Part shown: piece after piece, positions 1-6,038 of the stretch
How positions within the stretch are numbered: position 1 is the first letter of the stretch
Layout: each line of letters starts with the position of its first letter
NCBI GenBank assembly: GCA_030426875.1
Contig: JAUHXI010000075.1
Coordinates: 1-6,883 of the forward strand
Direction: 5' to 3'
Length of the DNA stretch: 6,883 bases
Source: a bacterium
GTDB lineage: Bacteria > Patescibacteriota > Gracilibacteria > UM-FILTER-43-11
The notes under the pieces: model-generated
Databases searched by the model: none
The model's input: the letters and a program-made list of their open reading frames with translations, nothing else
What the model was told of the DNA's origin: nothing
Translations under genes and position numbers: made by a program

Positions 1-1048
1 GAACGTACATGACAAAATGAGGCGCTTTGATCTCTTGGCGGTATTCTTGGAAGACCATATTGTCAGCTTCTACTTTTGCGAGTTCAAATTCTTCTGTGGT
101 GATGAAGCCAAGATCCCTCATGCGCGCTAAAACGAAGTTGGCGCGACCGTTGACATAAATTTCAACAGTCTGCTCTCCTTCACCAAATTTGAAGCTTTTA
201 CCAAGCAACCCTCCTGTAATGGCATCTGGGTAGGCTGCAAAAATTTCCTCTTCGGTGGTCAAACCTTCTTCTAGAATGGTTACAGGATCTAAATCCAAAT
301 GGGGGTACACATTAGCTCCGTAGGGTGAAAGTCTTGTGGGGGATTGAGGGAGCGAGGCTAGAATTGCACTCTCTGCTACGGTCAGATCGATGGCATCTTT
401 TCCAAAATAGGCCTCTGAGGCTGTTTGAATGCCATAAAAATTACCACCAAAGGAAATTCGATTGAGGTACATTGCCATGATTTCATCTTTGGTGTAACGT
501 TTTTCGAGTTGAATAGAGAGCATGATTTCCTTAATCTTTCGCTCATAACTACGCTCGTTAGTCAAAAAGGTATTTTTGATGAATTGTTGAGTGATGGTGG
601 ATCCTCCACGCGCCTGGGCACAGACTCCCAACTCACTACACACTGCCTTTAAAATGGCTGGTATGTCATACCCTTTGTGTTCATAAAATTGATCGTCCTC
701 AATGGCCATGACGGCGTTAACGGCATTGGGAGAAATTTCTTCAAATTGAACGATTTCTCGGTTTTCATCACCATGGAGCAAATAAAGCACTTCTCCATTT
801 CGATCCAGGATAACACTCGATTCGACTGCTAGAAGATCTTCAGGGTTGTCGATGTTGGGGAGCTCATTGTACATTCCAATCAATACCACTGCGACGGTAG
901 TACTACCAGCCAAGAATAAAAAAAGAAATGAAAACAAAATCCGCTTGAGCCATTTCCTTTTTTTAGGCTTAGAAGCAATTGCTTTATTGTCGGACTCCTT
1001 TTTTAAATGCTTAGTTTTAAGCTTGATGTTGCTGAGACGTTTTTTCAT
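1..1048 (-). CDS. Class A penicillin-binding protein (PBP1A type), N-terminal part; gene continues beyond base 1
   Basis: Bifunctional peptidoglycan synthase. The visible 349 residues hold a basic cytoplasmic N-terminus (1-36), one signal-anchor membrane helix (about 37-58) and a complete glycosyltransferase family 51 domain that polymerises lipid II outside the membrane. GT51 motifs appear in order: EDDQFYEHKG (117-126, catalytic Glu117), RGGSTITQQ (147-155), RKIKE (170-174, second catalytic Glu174, 57 residues after the first as in the family), QLEKRYTKDEIMAMYLN (180-196) and the GIQTASEAYFGK segment (206-217). The visible part ends in APHFVMYV, the usual lead into the linker before the transpeptidase domain, which lies outside the window. 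The ATG at 1048 is the only ATG ahead of the membrane helix and lies 32 bases inside the end of mfd, so the two are probably translated together. No strong Shine-Dalgarno is seen before it. The family is certain; the exact start is likely. Confidence 0.93.
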   Translation of the reverse strand, partial: MKKRLSNIKLKTKHLKKESDNKAIASKPKKRKWLKRILFSFLFLFLAGSTTVAVVLIGMYNELPNIDNPEDLLAVESSVILDRNGEVLYLLHGDENREIVQFEEISPNAVNAVMAIEDDQFYEHKGYDIPAILKAVCSELGVCAQARGGSTITQQFIKNTFLTNERSYERKIKEIMLSIQLEKRYTKDEIMAMYLNRISFGGNFYGIQTASEAYFGKDAIDLTVAESAILASLPQSPTRLSPYGANVYPHLDLDPVTILEEGLTTEEEIFAAYPDAITGGLLGKSFKFGEGEQTVEIYVNGRANFVLARMRDLGFITTEEFELAKVEADNMVFQEYRQEIKAPHFVMYV

Positions 1049-4000
1049 TGAACTGTTTAGGTAAAAGAAATTGAATGTTTTCCTTCAGTTTTTCTGTCCA
1101 ATTGAACCCGAGCTCTTTCAAATCTATCTTGAGCTTGTCACCGCTAACCAACCATTTGGGGTTGTTTTTGATTAGGGTCATGATTTGAGGGGCGGTGAGG
1201 GAGGGGCCCATGTGCAGAATGATTTGGCGACCTGCGCGTCCAATGGGGATGGATTTGACATTCACCAAGCCAGTCATTTTTGCATATATTTTTATTTCGA
1301 GGATTTGGAATAAATTTTTCACCTCATTGGGCAGGTGTCCATATTCTACCACTAAATCTGATTTTAGTTCATTTAGAAGGTCTATTTTATCAACAGATGA
1401 TAGTTTTTGGTAGACGTTTATTTTATCTTTGGTGTCAGGAATATATTTATCAGGGATGTAGGCGGTTAGAGGGAGTTCAATACTAATGTCTTGCAGATCA
1501 CCTTCGTCCGTATTAGTCTTACCCGCTCGCATCTCTTCAATGGTTTTATTGAGCATGCGTAGAAAGTGATTCATCCCTACAACCTTAATGGTTCCATGTT
1601 GATTTACCCCCAGTATATCACCTGCACCACGAATTTCCAGGTCTCTCATTGCTACTTGGAATCCAGCCCCCAATTCCGAGGCATCAACAATGGCTTTAAG
1701 ACGCTTTTTAGCGTCTAAACGGAGCTGTCTTTTTTGGTATAAAAAGTAGGCATAGGCTTGTATTTTTCCTCGTCCAATGCGCCCACGTAGTTGGTACATT
1801 TGAGACAATCCCAAATTCTCTGAATTATCAACGATGAGTGTGTTGGCTGTAGGGAGATCAATTCCATTTTCAATAATAGTGGATGAAATCAACACATGAT
1901 GCCCACCGTCTTTAAATTTTAAAATTCGAGACTCTAATTCTTGTGGAGATAGTTGGCCGTGAGCCACAATAAATTTGATGTGGGGCATCATTTTCCGCAG
2001 TTTTCCGGCGATACTCTCGATGGTTTTAACTCGATTGTGGAGAAAATATACCTTTCCACCTCGGTCCACTTCTTTTTGGATGGCCTCCTTAATTAAATTA
2101 TCTCCATAGCGCCTGACTTCAGTGATGATGGGTAGGCGGCCGGGGGGTGGTGTGGTAATAGTTGAAATGTCACGGAAGCTGTTGAGGGCTAAATTCAGCG
2201 TACGAGGGATGGGTGTGGCGGTGAGAGTGAGGATGTCCACTTGATTCCGGATGGATTTAAATTTTTCTTTCTGTTTCACCCCAAATCGCTGCTCCTCATC
2301 AATAATAACAAGTCCTAAATTGAAGAATTTTACATCATCTTGAATGAGGCGATGGGTTCCAATAACCACGTCTAAATCGCCTTTTCGGAGTTTTTCGAGT
2401 ATAGCCCGTTGCTCTTTTGGAGTGCGAAAGCGGCTGAGCATTTCGATACGAATGTTTAGTCCAGCGACTCGTTTTACAAATGATTTATAATGCTGATCCG
2501 CCAAAATAGTGATGGGGGCAATAAAAGCCACCTGCTTTCCCCCTTGCACAGCTTTTACAGCTGCCCGCATTGCAACTTCCGTTTTACCAAACCCCACATC
2601 CCCACAAATCAAACGGTCCATGGGCTGATCGGATTCCATGTCTTTTTTCACATCCAAAATAGCCTTCATTTGACCGGGCGTTTCTTCGTAAGGAAAGTCT
2701 GCTTCGAATTTTTTTTGATCCTCTGTGTCTTCACCATAATTATAACCTTTAATTTGAGCCCTTTCGGCATAGAGCTTGAGGAGTTCTTTGGCAATTTTTT
2801 GGGTTTCTTTTTTAATCTTTTGCGTGGTATTTTTCCATTCCACAGCTCCTAAACGACTCAAATGAGGCTCATTATCCTCTCCCCCCACATACTTACTCAC
2901 CTTGTCTGCTTGGTCGATGGGGATGAATAAGCGGTCATTTTCTGCATAGGCAATTTCTAAATACTCTCGCTTGATGTCATCAATGGTTTTAGGCACAACC
3001 CCAAGAAATCGACCAATTCCATGATCTAAATGGACGACTAAATCCCCAATTCTCAAACCTGTTAAGAAGTCCAGACTTATTTTTTCGACTGATTTATTCT
3101 TTGAGGTTTTTCGAAGATTAAAGATTTCCTTGTCCGTCAAAAATTGTATCTTCTGTTGAGGGGCTTGGAAGGAGGTGGGCACATTCTCTAAATCCCCTGC
3201 ATCGATGAGGACTACATTCGCTTCACCCTCTCCATTGAGGCTGAAACGGATGTTTTCTTCATTAAAAATATTACTGAGTTCCTCCGTTCGTTTGGTAAAA
3301 ATATTAATGGTCCAGTCGCGTTGAATTTTATCGCGAAGGTCATTAAGAAGATCAAAAATATTGTAATACTTGAGGACTGAAAGGTAACGGAGGTGAAAAT
3401 AATCCTCTTCTGATTTAGGAAAAGAGGTGAAAATAATCTTTTGTGCTTCAACTTGCTCAAGTCGCTTTTCAAAACCTAATTCTTCATCAATGTCATCCAC
3501 AATCACCAAATCATTTTTACTAATTTGACCAAAAAAATCACCATCCCCCTCAGTGACATTGAGGGGTAAGATGTCTATTTTTTTTAGGCTCTTTCCTAAT
3601 TTTTTATTCTCTTGGTCAAAATACCAAATCCCCACCACCTGATCATAATCAACCTCAATTTTTACAACCGTGTTGAAATTAGGGGGAAAGAAGTTAATCA
3701 CCCCTCCTGCACGACGACATTCTCCTTTTTTCAATATAATGTCAGCACTAGGATAGTATCCCATTTTTATTAGCTCATTGAAGAATTCTACCACCCTCAT
3801 ATCCCCCCCCTCCTCAATTAAAAAACCAGCCTCTTTAATGTCTTGATAGGTTGGCAACGGAGCTTTAACATCCGCCTTATTGATGAGGTAGACTTTTTCC
3901 TCCCCCTCAGCCAAACCTGCAATGATTTCAGTTAGGCGATAATCTTGTTGATTGTCAGTATTGAAATTATCCAACGCAACCAATGGCTCATCCACCCAAA

Positions 4001-4211
4001 AAGGGAGGTTATTTTTAACTTCGTAAATCTCTTTATTGTCGTTGGTGATCCAAAATACGTTTTTAAACTTGTATTGGCGCTTAAGAGCGGCCATCAAGTA
4101 GCATTTTGAGGTGATATTAGAGACCCCCGAAAGTGTGAGGGGTACCTCTGGCTTTAAATGGCCAAACTCCTGATCATGAATCTGTAGTGGGAAAAAACGG
4201 CTGATGTTCAT
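1017..4211 (-). CDS. mfd: Transcription-repair coupling factor Mfd
   Basis: ATP-driven DNA translocase that pushes stalled RNA polymerase off damaged DNA and recruits UvrA for nucleotide excision repair. The protein has 1064 residues, slightly shorter than E. coli Mfd (about 1150), and is complete. Residues 1 to about 350 form the UvrB-like N-terminal module; no Walker A is visible there, as expected for Mfd. The RNA-polymerase-interaction (CarD-like) domain is at about 383-445 (GDLVVHLDHGIGRFLGV, then RLFIPIDQADKVSKYVG). The RecG-like motor follows: Walker A GDVGFGKTEV (537-546, Lys543), DEEQ box (638-641), TATPIPRTL (664-672), ENGIDLP (781-787), RGRIGRG (809-815) and the TRG-type RGAGDILGVNQHG (861-873). 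The TRCF C-terminal domain is at about 905-1050. The ATG at 4211 is the first possible start because an in-frame TAA sits two codons upstream; no Shine-Dalgarno precedes it at normal spacing. It lies 105 bases after dnaN and overlaps the next gene. Confidence 0.97.
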   Translation of the reverse strand: MNISRFFPLQIHDQEFGHLKPEVPLTLSGVSNITSKCYLMAALKRQYKFKNVFWITNDNKEIYEVKNNLPFWVDEPLVALDNFNTDNQQDYRLTEIIAGLAEGEEKVYLINKADVKAPLPTYQDIKEAGFLIEEGGDMRVVEFFNELIKMGYYPSADIILKKGECRRAGGVINFFPPNFNTVVKIEVDYDQVVGIWYFDQENKKLGKSLKKIDILPLNVTEGDGDFFGQISKNDLVIVDDIDEELGFEKRLEQVEAQKIIFTSFPKSEEDYFHLRYLSVLKYYNIFDLLNDLRDKIQRDWTINIFTKRTEELSNIFNEENIRFSLNGEGEANVVLIDAGDLENVPTSFQAPQQKIQFLTDKEIFNLRKTSKNKSVEKISLDFLTGLRIGDLVVHLDHGIGRFLGVVPKTIDDIKREYLEIAYAENDRLFIPIDQADKVSKYVGGEDNEPHLSRLGAVEWKNTTQKIKKETQKIAKELLKLYAERAQIKGYNYGEDTEDQKKFEADFPYEETPGQMKAILDVKKDMESDQPMDRLICGDVGFGKTEVAMRAAVKAVQGGKQVAFIAPITILADQHYKSFVKRVAGLNIRIEMLSRFRTPKEQRAILEKLRKGDLDVVIGTHRLIQDDVKFFNLGLVIIDEEQRFGVKQKEKFKSIRNQVDILTLTATPIPRTLNLALNSFRDISTITTPPPGRLPIITEVRRYGDNLIKEAIQKEVDRGGKVYFLHNRVKTIESIAGKLRKMMPHIKFIVAHGQLSPQELESRILKFKDGGHHVLISSTIIENGIDLPTANTLIVDNSENLGLSQMYQLRGRIGRGKIQAYAYFLYQKRQLRLDAKKRLKAIVDASELGAGFQVAMRDLEIRGAGDILGVNQHGTIKVVGMNHFLRMLNKTIEEMRAGKTNTDEGDLQDISIELPLTAYIPDKYIPDTKDKINVYQKLSSVDKIDLLNELKSDLVVEYGHLPNEVKNLFQILEIKIYAKMTGLVNVKSIPIGRAGRQIILHMGPSLTAPQIMTLIKNNPKWLVSGDKLKIDLKELGFNWTEKLKENIQFLLPKQFNEKTSQQHQA

Positions 4212-4316
4212 TATTTAAAATTAGATTAGGCTTCATTACCACCTGAAAGACCTCACTCTAGGAGTGGGTTTGTTGTGGTTAATTTTTAATTTACCTACTT
4301 TAAATGAGCTTAATGA

Positions 4317-5417
4317 TTAAATCTTGAGTGGCATGATGATATGGGTATACCCTTTGTCTTCTTTAGGCCTTACAATAACAGGAGACACCTTTTCACCCAC
4401 TTCAATCACAACAAAATTGGAATTCATATGACTAAGGGCATCCAAGAGGAATTGAGAATTGAGAGCGATCTCGTTATCTTCCCCTTGAATAATGGGTTTT
4501 AAATTTATTTCCCCTTCCCCATACTGAGTGGATTCTGTGGTGATTAAAACCCCTTCTTTGGAAATTTTTAGAACCACCTTATTATTATTCTCTTTTGCGA
4601 AAATATTAATTCGCTTTAAGACTAAACTTAAGGCCGACACATCAAATTCAACTTGAGTTTTTGAAGATTCTGGAATGATCTGTTTATAATTTGGGAATTG
4701 GCCGTTAATGAGCCTCGAAGTCATCTGTAATTCTTTCACACAAAACATCACCTGATCTTTAGAGGTGATGATTTCAACCTCGTCACCAGGCTCAACTGAC
4801 TCAAGTGTGGCACCGAGTTCAATCATGGTTTTAGCCGGCACGATACAAGTCACCTCACCATCACTAGAGCTAAAAGGAATGGCTTTTTCTGACAGCCGAT
4901 AGCTATCTGTAGAAACCATAAAGAGCTTCTCTTCCTTTATAGTTAAAAACACACCCCCCAGAATGGGTCGCGTGGTATTGAGTGCAGCTGCGAAAACCAC
5001 CTGATTGATGGCATTTTTTAAATCTCCTGCTTTGATTTTTACCCCCCCCTCTTTTTCAACTGTGGGAATGGGGGGAAATTCAGCTGCAGGCAAACCTTTT
5101 ATTCTAGTTTTTGAGTCACTTGTTTTAACTTGCACATCTGTATCACTCACCTCAATCCTCACTTCACCATCTTTTAAATAGCTAATGTAGTTGGTTAAAA
5201 GTTTAGCTGGAATGGTTATTTGACCCTCACTTTCTATACTGGTTTGAATGTGATAGGTGATGGATAATTCCAGGTTTGTTGAAACAAAGGAAAGCCTTCC
5301 TCCTTCCGCTTTTAGAAGCACATTATTGAGTATGGGTAAGGTGTTATTAGTATTCACCGCCTTACTCACAATCATCAGAGCTCCTGACAGGTCTTTTTGT
5401 GAACAGGTTAAACGCAT
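4317..5417 (-). CDS. dnaN: DNA polymerase III sliding clamp (beta subunit)
   Basis: Ring-shaped dimeric clamp that tethers the replicative polymerase, and other clamp-binding proteins, to DNA. It has 366 residues, the usual length, with three repeated clamp domains at about 1-120, 128-245 and 250-366. Recognisable family segments are LPILNNVLL (28-36), TRPILGGVFL (149-158), STDSYRLSE (169-177, equivalent to the TDGHRL segment of other clamps), SRLINGQFPNYKQIIPE (234-250) and the C-terminal IMPLKI (361-366), which matches the MPM(R/K)L ending that helps form the peptide-binding cleft. The start ATG at 5417 gives the normal MRLTCSQKDL N-terminus. The leader reads ...TTAGAG before the ATG, only a poor ribosome site. 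A good promoter lies 54 bases upstream and the gene abuts the probable origin. It is followed on the same strand by mfd after 105 bases. The coding strand contains an uninterrupted run of eight G (5042-5049) without loss of frame. Confidence 0.98.
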   Translation of the reverse strand: MRLTCSQKDLSGALMIVSKAVNTNNTLPILNNVLLKAEGGRLSFVSTNLELSITYHIQTSIESEGQITIPAKLLTNYISYLKDGEVRIEVSDTDVQVKTSDSKTRIKGLPAAEFPPIPTVEKEGGVKIKAGDLKNAINQVVFAAALNTTRPILGGVFLTIKEEKLFMVSTDSYRLSEKAIPFSSSDGEVTCIVPAKTMIELGATLESVEPGDEVEIITSKDQVMFCVKELQMTSRLINGQFPNYKQIIPESSKTQVEFDVSALSLVLKRINIFAKENNNKVVLKISKEGVLITTESTQYGEGEINLKPIIQGEDNEIALNSQFLLDALSHMNSNFVVIEVGEKVSPVIVRPKEDKGYTHIIMPLKI

Positions 5418-5470
5418 CTCTAATCAGAAAATTGATTCAGATAATCATTAATTACTAAAATTGTAAATTC

Positions 5471-5498
5471 ATTTTACTTTTTTGAAAGCTTTTGTAAA
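5471..5498 (-). promoter_or_regulatory. Sigma70-type promoter for dnaN (and probably mfd-PBP)
   Basis: Reading the minus strand, a -35 element TTTACA (5493-5498, five of six consensus) is followed after 16 bases by a -10 element TAAAAT (5471-5476, five of six). Transcription would start near 5464, leaving an untranslated leader of about 45 bases before the dnaN ATG. The spacing is one base short of ideal. The region is AT-rich, so chance matches are possible, but position and orientation fit well. Confidence 0.5.
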
Positions 5499-5581
5499 GG
5501 GTTTTCTTTTTAAACTCCCGTTCCACCCCTTAACTTTATAATTTTATTTTTCCACCCCCTTTTTTTAAAGTTTAAACCATT

Positions 5582-5590
5582 TTATACACA
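5582..5590 (+). promoter_or_regulatory. DnaA box, perfect (TTATACACA)
   Basis: Exact match to TTATNCACA. It lies at the dnaN-side edge of the most AT-rich stretch, 45 bases before the TAG-triplet run, and is separated from the main box cluster. Confidence 0.65.
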
Positions 5591-5635
5591 ACTTTCTCTT
5601 TCTATGATTTTTTATTATTTATTAATTTATTAAAG

Positions 5636-5650
5636 TAGTAGTCGTAGTAA
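5636..5650 (+). promoter_or_regulatory. TAG-triplet run resembling a DnaA-trio element
   Basis: Five consecutive triplets read TAG TAG TCG TAG TAA on the + strand, followed at once by CCCC (5651-5654). DnaA-trios, described in the Bacillus subtilis origin, are repeated 3'-(G/A)A(T/A)-5' triplets on the strand that DnaA binds when it is single-stranded, next to a short GC-rich spacer and a DnaA box. Triplets and GC spacer are seen here. The expected close DnaA box on the right side is not obvious, so the assignment is tentative. Confidence 0.4.
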
Positions 5651-5819
5651 CCCCTTGATTTTAATTACTTTTTATGTTTTAGTTAAATTTAATTTTATTC
5701 GCCACATTGTCTATATTTCACCCCTAAATAAGCGTTTATTGATTCCTATTTCTCCTTAATTTTAGACAGTTCTTTTTAGCCAATATTGTTTATATGATGT
5801 TTATAAATTGTTCATAACT

Positions 5820-5828
5820 TGTGGAAAG
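5820..5828 (-). promoter_or_regulatory. Weak DnaA box (CTTTCCACA on minus strand)
   Basis: Reads TGTGGAAAG on the + strand, with one mismatch to TTWTNCACA. It is the member of the box cluster nearest the AT-rich core. Confidence 0.4.
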
Positions 5829-5865
5829 AATTAATTAAAGCGAATCCCAAAGCCACTTTAAAATT

Positions 5866-5885
5866 TTCCCTTAAACCAGAGGGAA
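5866..5885 (-). terminator. Possible weak terminator hairpin downstream of the NTase gene
   Basis: On the minus strand TTCCCT (5880-5885) and AGGGAA (5866-5871) form a perfect 6-base stem with an 8-base loop. AATTTT follows immediately. It lies about 155 bases after the NTase stop and could protect the origin from read-through. The stem and U-run are both short, so this is tentative. Confidence 0.25.
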
Positions 5886-5896
5886 GATGTATCCCC

Positions 5897-5905
5897 TGTG
5901 CATAA
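5897..5905 (-). promoter_or_regulatory. DnaA box, perfect (TTATGCACA on minus strand)
   Basis: Reads TGTGCATAA on the + strand, an exact inverse of the box at 5978-5986. It is part of the cluster on the side of the origin away from dnaN. Confidence 0.7.
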
Positions 5906-5936
5906 AGCGTTTAAGTTTTTATAAGTTATTTTTTGG

Positions 5937-5945
5937 ATTTGCACA
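5937..5945 (+). promoter_or_regulatory. Weak DnaA box (ATTTGCACA)
   Basis: One mismatch (position 1) to the relaxed consensus TTWTNCACA. It lies between the two perfect boxes at 5897 and 5978, about 40 bases from the start of each, which supports a real clustered site. Confidence 0.4.
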
Positions 5946-5977
5946 GATGGGTGGATTTTATTTGGTTGGACAGTGAG

Positions 5978-5986
5978 TTATGCACA
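5978..5986 (+). promoter_or_regulatory. DnaA box, perfect (TTATGCACA)
   Basis: Exact match to the consensus, with the same variable base as the box at 5897-5905. It forms the left arm of an inverted pair with the near-box at 5990-5998. Confidence 0.7.
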
Positions 5987-5996
5987 GGGTGTGCAT
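5980..5996. repeat. Inverted repeat ATGCACA-GGG-TGTGCAT
   Basis: Perfect 7-base arms with a GGG centre, formed by two facing DnaA boxes. It could also fold as a hairpin in RNA from the NTase gene 40 bases upstream on the minus strand, but no T-run follows, so a DnaA-binding role is preferred. Confidence 0.7.
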
Positions 5997-5998
5997 TA
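5990..5998 (-). promoter_or_regulatory. DnaA box, one mismatch (TAATGCACA on minus strand)
   Basis: Reads TGTGCATTA on the + strand. It is separated by GGG from the perfect box at 5978-5986, and the two face each other. One mismatch at position 2. Confidence 0.5.
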
Positions 5999-6038
5999 TT
6001 AAAATTGTCCTTTATTTTTCCCAATAGGAGCACAGAAT

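Larger units (their letters stand above)
5581..5700. other. AT-rich core, candidate DNA unwinding element
   Basis: Only 22 of 120 bases are G or C by direct count (18%), against roughly 40% in the flanking genes. It holds long A/T-only stretches such as 5607-5634 and contains the TAG-triplet run. Such a segment beside DnaA boxes is where the origin duplex would open. Confidence 0.6.
5418..6038. other. Probable chromosomal replication origin (oriC); gene-free region of 621 bases
   Basis: No credible coding frame lies between dnaN and the NTase fragment. The region has three perfect TTATNCACA DnaA boxes, further boxes with one mismatch, a core with only 22 G/C in 120 bases (5581-5700), a TAG-type triplet run, and strand composition that switches from C-rich (C 21, G 3 over 5501-5580) to G-rich (G 20, C 6 over 5941-6000) on the + strand. 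dnaN lies directly beside it. These are the usual marks of a bacterial oriC. dnaA, often adjacent, is not present on either visible side. The layout seen is an AT-rich unwinding side near dnaN and a box cluster at 5820-5998 on the far side. Confidence 0.8.

Noticed and set aside
2490..2852. + strand open frame of 120 codons inside mfd
   Set aside because: Fully antisense to the conserved motor domain of mfd, with low-complexity Phe/Ser-rich content and no recognisable motif; a shadow frame.
3212..3472. Minus-strand open frame of 86 codons inside mfd
   Set aside because: Same strand, different frame from the clearly conserved Mfd reading; no motif or start signal of its own.
4252..4268. Hairpin CTCACTC-TAG-GAGTGGG between dnaN and mfd as a terminator
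   Set aside because: On the transcribed minus strand the stem has a C-A mismatch and no T-run follows; on the + strand pairing is better but no + strand gene precedes it.
4212..4316. Separate promoter for mfd
   Set aside because: No -35/-10 pair with acceptable spacing was found; only isolated AT-rich hexamers. Co-transcription with dnaN is simpler.
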